Both the position numbers and the translations under genes were made by a program. 64,000 bases of DNA from Cocos nucifera (lineage: Eukaryota; Streptophyta; Magnoliopsida; Arecales; Arecaceae). Position 1 is the stretch's first letter; each line of letters starts with the position of its first letter. Positions 48,000-58,439 of this stretch are shown piece by piece. Location: positions 62,001-126,000 of the forward strand of contig QRFJ01004278.1 in assembly GCA_006176705.1 (NCBI GenBank), in the 5' to 3' direction. The notes beneath the pieces are model-generated. The model did no database searches and had not been told where the DNA came from. It saw only the letters and a list, made by a program, of their open reading frames with translations.

Positions 48000-49130
48000 G
48001 CTAAATCTAAATCTAAGTTATCATCATCAGGAGGAGATGGAGCATGAGCTAGAGGAGTTGGAGGGGCTAGAGCAAAAATGTTGGACAATGTGTTCTGAAT
48101 GCCCGTGAAGTCAACTTCAAAATGTGTGGAGAGAGTCGTTACTATAGCGGTCATGACATTTTGTAGCTAAGATGTGCGCTTCCCAGCCTGAGCAGCTCCC
48201 TCCATAGCCTAAGCTGCCTCCACCAACACCTCCTCAAGCTGCTCCCGATTGACGACCTTGGAAGTATGTGAAGAGATGCTTGCCTCAGACTAGTAGCTCG
48301 TTGACGTATGTCCGGGCCTGTATCGAATCCTCCCAGAGTGCTCAGGCCTTGAGAGCCTTGAGACCTAAGATAGATGGTCATGGGGGCCAGAGGTGTTTAG
48401 GCCCTCGCTTGCGAGCATGTTTAACTACTCTTATAATTGCAAATTCAAATAAAATATCATGATCTATGCTATAACACTAATCAAACTAATCTATTTATTA
48501 CTTATAAAAATTCTCCTGATCATGACGTTCATCGATCTACCCTTCTTGTCCATATAGTTGGATCGAAAAATGGTGCCACGGGTGGCCATCACTCCCTCTT
48601 TCGTTAGTTATAACAATCGATCAACTTATAGAAATATACAAAAAAAATATCAATTTAATTTATAACTAAGATTCAAAATTGATTATCTCCCTATGCACAT
48701 GATTGGCCATAGAGTTAGAGGTGTCTGAATGAGAATATTAATAAAGCTCAAACTCTGCTTCTGTAGCCCATGAACCATCACTCAAAGATATCTCTATGTT
48801 GTTCCACTCATGGCCAAAGGATGGAGGATGGAGCTCCGGGGTGTGGCTCCCGGTAGTAATCGTTGCCCCTCTGGCGGCTGCTATCGCCATGCCTCGACAT
48901 CCAGCTACAAAGCTATAGCCTAGAACCTGATGGTCAAGAATCCACTAGCATGGCCCAGAATCCGTTGGCAGGGTATGACCTAAGGTCACTGGCATGGCCC
49001 AAAACCCACCGACATGACCCAAAATCCATCAGCATGGTCCAGAACCTATGGGCGGGTGTTTCAGCTTACCGACTGGCACAATCCATGACATGGCTCAAAA
49101 CCTATGATTGTAATTATTATAAAATTATTA
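48000..49130 (-). pseudogene. Decayed TNPA/Transposase_24-like gene, P
   Basis: Minus-strand stretch with REQLEEVLVEA and RTSxLQNVMTAIVTTLS-type helical sequence (48260-48090), followed by a Pro/Ala- and Asp-rich tail (APPTPLAHAPSPPDDD, 48070-48020). It resembles the coiled-coil C-terminus typical of the second CACTA gene. Q has a clearly homologous copy at 52400-52880. Frames are broken, and 48500-49130 adds no recognisable domain. Function in the family would be binding to the subterminal repeats; here non-functional. Confidence 0.5.
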
Positions 49131-49309
49131 CTATGAAATAAATATTATGATGCCATTATAAAATTATTATAAATATTATTATAAATATTATAAATAATAA
49201 TTAATAAATATTACTATGAAATAAAAAAAATCACACCTATGGCTGCGAGGAGGGGGTCGCATGGAGCTTCGAGGGTCATCGACGGTGGCAGCGATGCTAG
49301 AGAGAGGGG

Positions 49310-50045
49310 GCGGCACTAGAGGTAGCTTACAAGAGAGACAAATAAAGATAGTGAGATACAAGAAAAGATAGAGAGAGAAAAGAGAGTGATAGATAGAGAG
49401 AAAGAGGGAAGAGATAGAAAGAGAGAGAAGGGTAGCCGAGGGGATGGTGGTGGTGTAAGAGAGAGGGGGTAGTGGTGGTAGGTCGGGCCGAGGGAAGAGA
49501 GAAGAGAAAAAAAGAAAGATAGAGAGACAGTAAGAGAGAGAGAAGGGGGGTCGAGGGGGTGGTGGTAGTGGGTCGGGTCGAGGGAAGAGAGGAGAGAAAG
49601 AGAGAGAGAGAGGTAATGGGGCCAGCCAGGGAAGAGGGAGGCGGGGCCGACCAGGGAAGGAGGAGGCAGGGTCGATCGAGGAAGAGGGAGGTAGGACTGG
49701 CGGCAGGGCCGATCGGAGAAGGAGGCAGGGGAGGTGGTAGGGCTAGTTGAAAAAGGAGGAGGCTGGGCTGGCCAGGGAAGAAAGAGCAAGCGAGGCTAGT
49801 CGAGGAAGAGGGAGGTGGAGCCAACGGGGAAGGAGGAGGCAGGGCCAGTCGGGAAAGAAAGAGAAGGTGGGGCTGTCAAGGGAAGGAGGAGGAGGCCGAA
49901 AGGAGGCAGAGCTGGTTGGGGAAGAAGGAGGAGGTGGGGTCAACCGAGGGATGCTGGGGACGAGTGCGCTGGTGGTGGCTAGTCGACGATAGAGAGGAGG
50001 GGGAGAGAGAGAGATTGGAAGAGAAAAACCAAAATGAGGCAGGTC
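49310..50045. repeat. GA/CT-rich low-complexity tract, P
   Basis: Plus strand dominated by GAGAGA, GGGAAGAGGGAGG and GGCCGGCC-like words. It gives overlapping open frames on the minus strand (49789-49316, 49824-49327, 50060-49743) rich in Ser, Pro and Leu. The equivalent tract in Q (55500-56270) also has long open frames, but of different sequence, which argues for composition and not selection. Confidence 0.75.
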
Positions 50046-50210
50046 AGGCATGCGGGGCATGAAAATGATCTAATCTATCATAGCAATTTTCTAACCACTG
50101 CCATAGGCCTATGGCCGCTGTTATTAGAAACTGGTATAATTGGCCAATTACACTAGTTTCAAAATCGCTACCATAATTTAATATAATTTTTTTCTTATTT
50201 TTTTTTGAAT

Positions 50211-51153
50211 ATAATATAATTTTAAAATTTAAAGTCCATCTTCATCATTCATTATCTAAATAATTATTATTAGAGTGTTTTCATAAAAGACAATATCGAT
50301 TCGATAGCTCTAGCTTGATCGATCAGTAAAATTCGATTTCGATGATTATGAATGATAACATGATGATCTGATAGATGGAGATCACTGATGGATTTAAAAA
50401 TCTATAATGATAATCTGAATGATGTTTGCAGCACACTATCAAAGTTTTACTTCAATCGGATATCATTGTCATGGTTAATTTAGTATAGGATAATTTTGGC
50501 CATTAAATGAAAAATGAGTGATCAAAAAATCAAACAATATTTGATTATGAGATAATTTTTTAGATAAATGATCTTAGTTATTACTTTAATAATTTTTATG
50601 ATAGTGATCATAAAATTCAAACCATGCATTTAAGAACGATCCAAAACACATTGCTCGATACTCGTTCTTAAACTCCTTAAGTAATTATGATTTTGCTTTT
50701 GCAAGATCTGCTTAATGTGAATAGTTCATAAAGAAATGGTTTGAATTTTATGATTATCACCATACAAAATAATTAAAGTTGTAGCAAAGATTATTTATCT
50801 AAAAAATATCTTATAATTGGATGCCATTTGGCCTTTTGATCACTCATTTCTCATTTAATGATTGAAATCATTTCATGCTAAATTGATCATAATAATGATA
50901 TCCAATTGAAGTAAAATTTTGATAGAGTGCTACAAATATCACTGAGATCATCATTGCAAGTTTTTGAATCCATCGATGTTCTTTATCTATTAGATCAATA
51001 CGTGGTTATTCGTGGTCGACAAAATTAAATTTTATTGATCGACATAGCTAGAATGATCGGATCGATGAGATTTTTTATGAAGACACTCTAGTTATAATTA
51101 TTTAGATAATAAATGATGATGATGGATATTAAATTTTAGAATTATATCATATT
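50211..51153. repeat. Large inverted repeat in P (arms about 419 bp)
   Basis: 50211-50629 and 50735-51153 are inverted copies around a 105-bp spacer. Paired words include TTCAATCGGATATCATTGTC / ATAATGATATCCAATTGAAG, GAGTGATCAAAAAATC / GATCACTC, and ACCATG / AATGGTTTGAATTTTATG. The ends pair TCCATCTTCATCATTC with GATGATGATGGATATT. Identity is perhaps 80-85% by eye. Confidence 0.85.
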
Positions 51154-51174
51154 TATAAAAAAAAATGAAAAAAA

Positions 51175-51655
51175 GATGTAGCAGTGGTTACGAATAATTG
51201 TTGCCATAGATCCACCTATGGTAGCAATTACTGATAATCGCCACAATAGCCGGGATCTATGACAGCAATTATAAATAACCACTACTATAGGTTTGATATA
51301 TTGCAGCGGTTAAGTAAATCACCACCATAGGTTTTACCTTCATAGGTTAGACCAATGCTAGCGTTCACTCATAACCGCTGCTATAGATCAAGACTATGGA
51401 AGCAGTTAAGTAACTACTGCCATATGTCCATTCTATTACAGTGGTTATTAGTAATCACTATCATAAGTCGGACTTATGGCAGTGGTTATTCGTAACCACT
51501 ACTATACATAATCTATAGCAGGAGTTATATATAACCGCTTCTATATATTAAACCTAAGGTAGCGGTTATAAATAACTACTATCATAGATTCTATAGTAGT
51601 GATTTTCGAACTATTGCCATAGTAAATGCTGCTGTAGCCTCTAATTGTAGTAGTG
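51175..51655. repeat. Subterminal palindrome array, P right end
   Basis: Repeated GCAGTGGTTATTNGTAACCACT-type units alternate with CTATAGATC spacers up to the terminal TAGTAGTG. Confidence 0.75.
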
Positions 51656-51800
51656 TAGTTTAGCCTATCAAAGATCATAGGATTGTGATACATATCATGG
51701 AAGAAGGAAACAAGATCATCCTTGACCATAACCCAATTCCTTTGATAAAAGGTGGCAGGGAAACCATCAGGTCTGGGTGATTTGTCACTCGCAAGACTCA
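51656..51800 (-). pseudogene. LINE ORF2, short RT segment between P and Q
   Basis: 145 bp of LINE coding sequence, minus strand, showing SLASDKSPRPDGFPATFYQ, the conserved start of non-LTR reverse transcriptase, then FFHDMYHNP. Unbroken. Continues into 57498 upward and 47340 downward. Confidence 0.88.
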
Positions 51801-52230
51801 TGCTACTATAGAAAAGAGCTATGGCAGTGGTTAACAACTACTACTATAGCCCAAAAAATTACTGCCATAGGCTATGACAGCGGTTAGTTAACTGCTACCA
51901 CTACGACCATCACCGTAGCTCTATGGCAGCGGTTATTGCAGTGCTTATGAAAACCGCTGCCATAGATAAGCTTATAGCAGCAATTTTCAAACCACTGCTA
52001 TAGGTCTATCTATGGCAATAGTTTTTTAACCACTACCATAGATAACCTATTACAGTGGTTTTGTAACTGCTACCATAGGTACCAATGACAGTGGTTTTAT
52101 AACCGTTGCCATTGATCTATTGCAATGGTTTTCTAATCGCTGTGATAGGTTATGGTAGTGGTTGGCACCTAACCTATGGTAGCGCTTGGCATGCCTACAG
52201 CAGAGATTTTACAACCACTATCATAATTAT
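51801..52230. repeat. Subterminal palindrome array, Q left end
   Basis: Units such as CTATGGCAGCGGTTATTGCA, AACCGCTGCCATAG and CAGTGGTTTTGTAACTGCTA recur about every 40-50 bp. Confidence 0.75.
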
Positions 52231-52399
52231 TGAATAATAAAAAATATAAATTTTTTAATTTTTATTTTTTTACCTGATAAATGTAGTTCAATATATAATA
52301 TAAAAAAATATTATAATTATACGAATATTTCTAAAATGCTCAAATTTTATTATTGAATAAAATTTATTATAATATTTTTTTAAAAAAATACATCAAAAG

Positions 52400-54180
52400 T
52401 TTTCTAAATCTACATCATCATCATCATCGGAAGATGGAGCACAAGTTGGAGGAGCTGGAGTTGGAGGGGCTGGAGCTGGAGGAGTTGGAGCTGGAACGTC
52501 GGGTAACATGTCCTCAAGGTCCATAAAGTCAGTTCCAAAATGTGTGCTGAGCCTCATCATCATGGCACTCAAGATGCCCTGAAGCTAAGATGTGCGCTCC
52601 TCAGCCTGAGTAGCTTGCTTCGTAGCCTGATCTACCTATGCCCTTGCCTGAGTTGCCTGCGCCAACACCTCCTTAAGCTACTCCCGACTGACGATACCGA
52701 AAGTATGTGAAGAGATGCTCACCTTAGACCAGTAGCTCGTCAGCGTATGTTCGGGCCTGCATCAAATCCTTCCAAAGTGCTCAAGCCCTAAGACCTGAGA
52801 TAGATGGTCATGAGAGTCAGAGGTGTCCGGGCCCTCACTCATGAGCGCATTTTACTACTCCTATAATTATAAATTTAAATAAAATATTATATGAAATTCT
52901 ATAATACTAATCATACTAATATATTTATTACTTATAAAACTTCTCATGATTGTAGCATTCATTGGCTTGCCCTTCTTGTTCGTAGGCTAGATCGGAAGAT
53001 CTCGCTATGGCTAGGCATCATCCTATCTCTCATTAACTATAACAATGGATCAGTTTATTAGAAACATACAAAAGAAAATTAATTTAATTTATCTAGTAAG
53101 ATTTAGAATTCATTACCTCTCTATGCATACGACTGGCCATAGACTCATGGCCAAAAGTGTGTACTTCTGAGCTATCTGATTCTCTTGATTCTAATGAAAA
53201 GTAGTCTAAATAGTATTTAAATAGATAACAAGTATTTAAAAATATTTAAATATAAATTTAAGTGTGTTGAAAAATTTAAAAGTTAAAAATTAAATCTCAA
53301 ACTCTTGGCTCCTCCAATGCTTAACCATCCCCTCCCACTGACTCAGGGGATAGTCCTGTATCCAAGAAATAAGCTTCTCTGAAATGTCTCATCAATGCTC
53401 GAGCCATCCTCTGTGGAGCTTGATCTTATAGCTTCAGTACAACTCTCCAATCTTCTTTAGTCAAGCATCTCGAGCTCTCTCGTGATTTAAAAAATTATAC
53501 ATCCTCTGCACAAAGTTATCAAAAATCAGTTATAAAATTATTCTAATCAAATATAGTATAAACATATAAAATATATAAATATAATTAAGATACATTTATT
53601 TATATCTCTTTCCATAACCAATCCTTGACACTAGTGTCCATCAATCACCAGTCTATGGGTAGTACTGGAATGATGTCGGATCGCCTTTAAGCACTCCAAA
53701 AAAGGAATGCATCTTCCATGCAGTCTCTCCTACTGGCCTTTCCTCCACATCGTACTGCACTATCACCTATTGCTGGCGGTTCCACACATACGACATACTT
53801 GTGGAACCATGAAATATCCTACTAGATGATGTACCTATAATAAAAATACATTATGCAAATATATAAGAGTGTACAATAACTATACAAATAAATAAATAAA
53901 TGATATAATAAAAATGTATACTCACTGGCCATGAGATCATGCGACGTGGATAGCAGTGGAGACTCATCGATGGGTGGAGCATGTGCTAGAGATGTAGCTG
54001 ACATTGGAGGCTTAGATGCTAGTGGAGGAGTAGATGCCGGTGGAGTAGATGCTGGTGGTCCCTAAGCAGCTAATGCAGAGGTGGATGGAGTATGCTCTAC
54101 CTACGACTCAGATGCAGAGCTTCATGTAGCCCGCCGAGAGGTGGGGGTGAAAGCTAGATGACGTTTCAGTACCATTATGA
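52400..54180 (-). pseudogene. Decayed TNPA/Transposase_24-like gene, Q
   Basis: 52400-52880 parallels 48000-48460 of P (helical C-terminal segment and Ala/Pro-rich tail). 53290-53520 on the minus strand has RESSRCLTKEDWRVV and ARALMRHFREAYFLD-type sequence that resembles the N-terminal part of plant CACTA second-gene products. 53800-54180 is Ala/Ser/Pro-rich. No continuous frame. The segment 52260-52480 is duplicated at 54200-54430, and 54060-54130 at 54455-54525. Confidence 0.5.
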
Positions 54181-54521
54181 CCTACAATGTTAATGAACAT
54201 TATTTTTTAACCTAATAAATATAATTAAATATATAATATAAAAAAATATTATAAATACAAAAATATTTTTGAAATGCTCAATTTTTATTACTGAATAAAA
54301 TTTATTATAATATTTTTTAAAAAAATACATCAAAAGTTTGCTAAATCTATATCTAAGTCATCATCACCAGGAAGAGATGGAGCATGAGTTGGAAGAGCTA
54401 GAGCTGGAGGGGCTGGAGTTGGAGTTGGAGCTCAAATATCGATGGAGTAGATGTCAGTAGTTCTTAAGCAGCTGATGCGAAGGTGGATGGAGTATGCTCT
54501 GTTTATGACTCAGATGCAGAG

Positions 54522-55031
54522 CTCCACATAGATCGAAATGCCTAGTATGCCATGTAACTCCACTTGGAGAGGGAGGAAATCCTTCGCATCATGTACTATA
54601 ATTTGTTGAATATCTATGATGAGCTCAACCTATCCATGTAGACATATCAGAAAGAACAATCATCTAGATGAACCAAAATGAACTTTTACAAATCTTAACA
54701 TTGATTTTTAATGCAACATCTTCTAGATACTGCTTATTTTTTCTATTAGATACGTGCTTTGGTAAGCAGCATTGCTAATAATGTTGCTTACCAAAGCACA
54801 TATCTAGTAGAAAAAATAAGCAGTATCTAGAAATGTTGCATTGAAAATCAATGTTAAGATTTGTAAAAGTTTACTTTGGTTAATCTAGATGATTGTTCTT
54901 TCTGATATGTCTACATGGATAGGTTGAGCTTGTCATAGACATCCAACAAATTATAGTACATGACATAGAGGGTTTCCTCTCTCTCTTCAAGCGGAGTTGC
55001 ATCGTATACCAGGCATTTTAATCTATGTGAG
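54522..55031. repeat. Long near-perfect hairpin in Q (arms about 250 bp)
   Basis: Symmetry axis at about 54776. Innermost arms GTGCTTTGGTAAGC (54754-54767) and GCTTACCAAAGCAC (54786-54799) are perfect complements. The arms extend to CACATAGAT (54525) and ATCTATGTG (near 55029) with roughly 90-95% identity by eye; the unpaired loop is under 20 nt. No coding frame. It is absent from P at the corresponding place. Confidence 0.9.
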
Positions 55032-55499
55032 ATGGTATTTCGGTGCCATCCTGACCAGTAACGTTAATGAACATTAATCCATATAACGATAATGAATATT
55101 AATCCAGCTCACGATCACCGACATGGTCTAGAATCCGCCAGCGGGGGTTTTCTTATTGATCGACATGGTGTAGGACCATCCATGGTTGCTGACATGGCAT
55201 GGTCCAAGGCTACCGACATGGCCCAGGACCGTCCATGGCTGTCGACATGGTCTGGCCCTGTCTAGAACCTACCGACATGGTCTAGAACCAACTGATAGGA
55301 GTTTTCTTATCCACCGACACAACCCACTATCAATGAATAATTATAATATTTATAATAAATATTTATAATATTTATTATAAATATTATATATTATTATAAA
55401 TATTATAAATGATTAATAAATATTACTATAAAATTTTAAAAAATAAAATCATACTTGTGGCTATGGAGAGGGGATCGCATAGAGCTCTAAGGGTCACTG

Positions 55500-56270
55500 A
55501 CGATGGCGCTAGAGGGAGACGGCGGTATTAGAGGTAGCGTATGAGAGAGATACAAGTTAATGAGATATAGAGAAAGAAAAGAGAGAGAAAGAGAAAAAAG
55601 AGAGAGAAAAAGAAAGAGGTAAGAGATAGAAATATCTAGAGAGAGAAATAGAGAAGATAGAGAAAGAGAAAGAGGAATGATAGAGAAAGAAAGATTTGGA
55701 GAGAGAAAGAGAAAGAGGGAAGAGAGAAAGAGGAAAGAGAGAGAAAGTAGGGAGGGGATGGGTCGAGATGAGGGAAGAGAGGAGAGAGAGAGCAGGGAGG
55801 GGGTGGGTCGGGTCGAGGGAAGAGAGGGGAGAAAGAGAGAGAGTATGGAGGGGTTGGGGCCGATGGTTGGGTCGGTCGGGGAAGAAATGGGAGGCAATGG
55901 AGGTGGCAGAGCCGACGGAAGAGCCGATCGAGCAAGAAAGAGGAGGGGAGGTGGTGGGGCCAGCGTCAGGTCGGTCGGGGAAGAAGGGGTAGGTGAGTGA
56001 GGTGGCGGAGCCAGCAGATGAGCCGATCGGAGAAGGAGGAGGGGGAGGTGGCGGGGCCGACGATTGGGAAAGAAAGAGGAGGAGGGGGAGGTGGTGGGGT
56101 CGATGGCTGGAGAAGAAAGATAAGGTGGGGGAGGATGTGGTGCTGCCCGAGGAAAGAAGAGGAGGCAGGGGAGGAGGGGGCACCGATCGAGAAAGAAAAT
56201 GGAGGGGAGATGCCTCACCAGCGATGGAGAGGAGGGAGAGAGAGAGAAGTCGCTCGACGGGAATAAATTT
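55500..56270. repeat. GA/CT-rich low-complexity tract, Q
   Basis: Runs of GAGAGAAAG and GGAAGAGAGG with GGTCGGTC-type words, homologous in position to 49310-50045. It produces long minus-strand open frames (56218-55487 and 56183-55557) of Ser/Pro/Leu composition and plus-strand Arg/Glu/Gly frames. No domain is visible, so I do not call genes. Confidence 0.75.
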
Positions 56271-56469
56271 GGAAGAAAATTTAGAAAAAAATAACCTAAC
56301 CTATGACAGTAGTTTTTAAACCGCTATCATAGGTCTATGGCAGCGGTTACAAAAAATTGCTGCCATATATCTATGGCAAGGTTAGAAAACTGCTGCCATA
56401 GCCCTATGGCAGCGATTTTCAGTAATCGTTGTCATATGTTGGTAATCAATTTTTTAATTTTTTTAAATA

Positions 56470-57045
56470 TTATATAATTTTAAAATTTAATGTCCATCTT
56501 TACTATTCATTATTTAAATAATTATCATTAGAGTATTATCAAAAAAGTCACCTCGATCCGATAGCCCTAGCTTCATCGATCAGTAAAATTTAATTTCGAC
56601 GATCATAAATGACAGCCTGATGATCCGATAGATGGAGATAATTAATGGGCCCAAAAATCTATAATGATGATTTTGGTGTTATTTGTATCATACTATTAAA
56701 GTTTCACTTCAATCGGATATCGTTATCATAGTTAATTTAGTATAGAATGATTTTGGCCACTAAATGAGAAATGAGTGATTAAAGGACCAAACGATATCCT
56801 ATTATGAGATAATTTTTTAAATAAATGATCTTGTCTACTACTTTAATCATTTTTATGATGATGATTGTAAAATTTAAATCATGGACTAAGAACTATCCAA
56901 AATTATACATAAATCAAATTTTATTGATCGATGAAGCTAGGGCTATTGGATCAAGATGATTTTTTTTGACAATATTCTAATGGTAATTATTTAGATAATG
57001 AACGATGAAGATGAAAATTAAATTTTAGAATTATGTAATATTTAA
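56470..57045. repeat. Inverted repeat in Q, right arm partly deleted
   Basis: 56470-56885 is homologous to the left arm in P. 56912-57045 is the distal third of the right arm (TTTATTGATCGATGAAGC, AATTATTTAGATAATGAACG). The middle of the right arm is missing, so only the base of the stem can pair. Confidence 0.75.
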
Positions 57046-57059
57046 AAAAATATATGAAA

Positions 57060-57497
57060 AAAGATATGGCAGCGATTACGTAAAATCGTTGCAATAGGTG
57101 GAACTTATGGCAGCGGTTCGGCCAAACTGCTACCATAGATCGGACCTATAGCAACGATTTTGAATAACTGCTATTATAGATTATGATATATAGCAGCAGT
57201 TAAGAATAACCATCACAATAGGTTCGACTCTTTAGCAGCGGTTAATTAATCGCTGCTATAGACCAGACCTATGGTAGTGGTTATTGTAACCACTGCCATA
57301 GATCTGACCTATGGCAGTGGTTTTGCTGAACCACTGCCATAGGTCCGATCTATGATAATGGTTTGGCTGAACCACTATTATAGATCCCACCCATCTATTG
57401 CAGCGGTTTTGCGTAACTACTACCGTAGATTCTATGATAGCGGTTTTCGAAACTGCTGCAATAGTATGCACTATCGTAGCCACATTCTATAGTAGTG
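57060..57497. repeat. Subterminal palindrome array, Q right end
   Basis: Units such as CTATGGCAGTGGTTTTGC paired with GAACCACTGCCATAGG (57310-57345) repeat to the terminal TAGTAGTG. Confidence 0.75.
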
Positions 57498-58435
57498 CCA
57501 TAACTGCCAACCTAATCTCATCAACTAAAAAAGGTCTCTCCAGATCAGTCAGATTAGGATTCTTCAAATACAAATCTTGTCAGTTTGCAGTTATGCAGGA
57601 AAGTTTTGGTGACCCAAAAATGCTTTTGTAGTACTATATGAAAGCAATTTGACTTGTTCATGATCATTAATCAGCATTCCATGGATCTCATATAGGAAAT
57701 GAAATTTTTTTCTTGGTCTTGCCAATGTTAGGAGATGAAAATATCAAGTGTTTCGATCTCTAGCTTTGATCTATTTATCCTTGGCTTGTTGCTTCCAAAG
57801 TTGTTTTTCTTGATTCAAAATAAGTTTTAGTTTCTATTTCAATCCATCCCTTTCCTATTGCTCTTGTGGAGCCAATGGTTGATTTTCCTCTTTAAAGTCA
57901 ATGTCAAAAATTCTTTGTTTGAGCTTTTTTTTTTCAATATGATATTTCCATTTCTTTGTTGATTCCAATGCTTCAACTTCATTTGGAAGCTTTCTAACTC
58001 TATGCACTGCCAGGTTAATAGAAGACAAGGATGTATTCCAGCGTTCCTTGATTAAGTTGTCAAAACCTAGCGATGAATACCAAAATAGCTCCATTTTGAA
58101 AGGCTTCCTACTTGGATGTTGTGAAGAGAGCATTAATAAGATTGGGAGGTGGCCTGAGGTCATCTTAGGGTGTGGGGAGAGGGTCGCTAAAGGGAACAAT
58201 TGAAGCTAATCAATCGATGCCAAGCAGTGATCTAGTTTGACAAGTGTTAGGTTCTTTTGGGGGTTTGACCAGGTGAAGTGAAGATGTCCCAACTTTAGCT
58301 CCATTAGATGCATTTGATTAATGAAGTTGTTAAACTCTACAAATGCCATTTCCTTATTTATCTGGCCTTTCTTCTCTAAGAGGAATTGTTGATGCCGATT
58401 TCTATCGAGCACTAGAATGTTTGGAGGTGGTGGAT
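57498..58435 (-). pseudogene. LINE ORF2, endonuclease C-terminal part and pre-RT region
   Basis: 58412-58206 (minus) reads LDRNRHQQF, FNNFINQMHLMEL, HFTWSN and LVKLDHCLA, the C-terminal half of an APE-type endonuclease. 58199-57855 continues with a SGHLPILL stretch (usual form SDHxPI) and a helical region ending in IEKKKLKQRIFD. At about 57730-57640 the IKARDRNTxYFHL motif that precedes RT is seen. Stops are present, including between the first two open pieces. The N-terminal half of the endonuclease is missing beyond about 58435. Confidence 0.85.
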
Positions 58436-58439
58436 GCCA

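Larger units (their letters stand above)
47341..51655 (-). mobile_element. CACTA-like element P (4315 bp)
   Basis: The left end is CACTAATACAGGAAAGGGCT and the right end, reversed, is CACTACTACAATTAGAGGCT; both continue with GCTACGACAGC-like sequence. Both ends carry 0.4-0.5 kb arrays of short palindromic repeats. The interior has a decayed minus-strand second-ORF type gene (48000-49130), a GA-rich tract (49310-50045) and a large inverted repeat (50211-51153). No TNP2 transposase is present, so it is non-autonomous. It is inserted in the LINE RT. Confidence 0.88.
47338..51658. other. Target duplication TAG of element P
   Basis: TAG at 47338-47340 and at 51656-51658 directly flank the CACTA...TAGTG ends of element P. 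Three bases is the CACTA standard. Confidence 0.85.
51801..57497 (-). mobile_element. CACTA-like element Q (5697 bp), relative of P
   Basis: The right end, reversed, is CACTACTATAGAATGTGGCT; the left end is TGCTACTATAGAAAAGAGCT, where CA has become TG. The putative target duplication is TCA (51798-51800) versus CCA (57498-57500), one mismatch. Internal order is as in P: palindrome array, second-gene remnants, GA-rich tract, inverted repeat (its right arm partly deleted), palindrome array. Extra material in Q comprises a duplicated 3' gene segment and a long hairpin at 54522-55031. No transposase core. Confidence 0.83.
44597..58435 (-). mobile_element. L1-type LINE, 5' truncated, split by two CACTA-like elements
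   Basis: Three collinear minus-strand pieces: 57498-58435 (endonuclease end and region before RT), 51656-51800 (RT fingers) and 44597-47340 (RT palm to zf-RVT and 3' UTR). The 3' end is an A-rich tail (T-run at 44597-44609). Removing P and Q with one copy of each 3-bp target site brings the pieces together in one reading direction without loss. It is truncated upstream within the endonuclease, as is usual for LINEs. The sequence beyond 58435 is LTR-like, not the copia E5 found beyond the tail, so a further rearrangement must be present. Confidence 0.85.

Noticed and set aside
47341..57497. CRISPR-like array from the regular short palindromes
   Set aside because: Repeats vary in sequence and spacing and lie at CACTA ends in plant DNA; no cas genes, wrong kind of genome.
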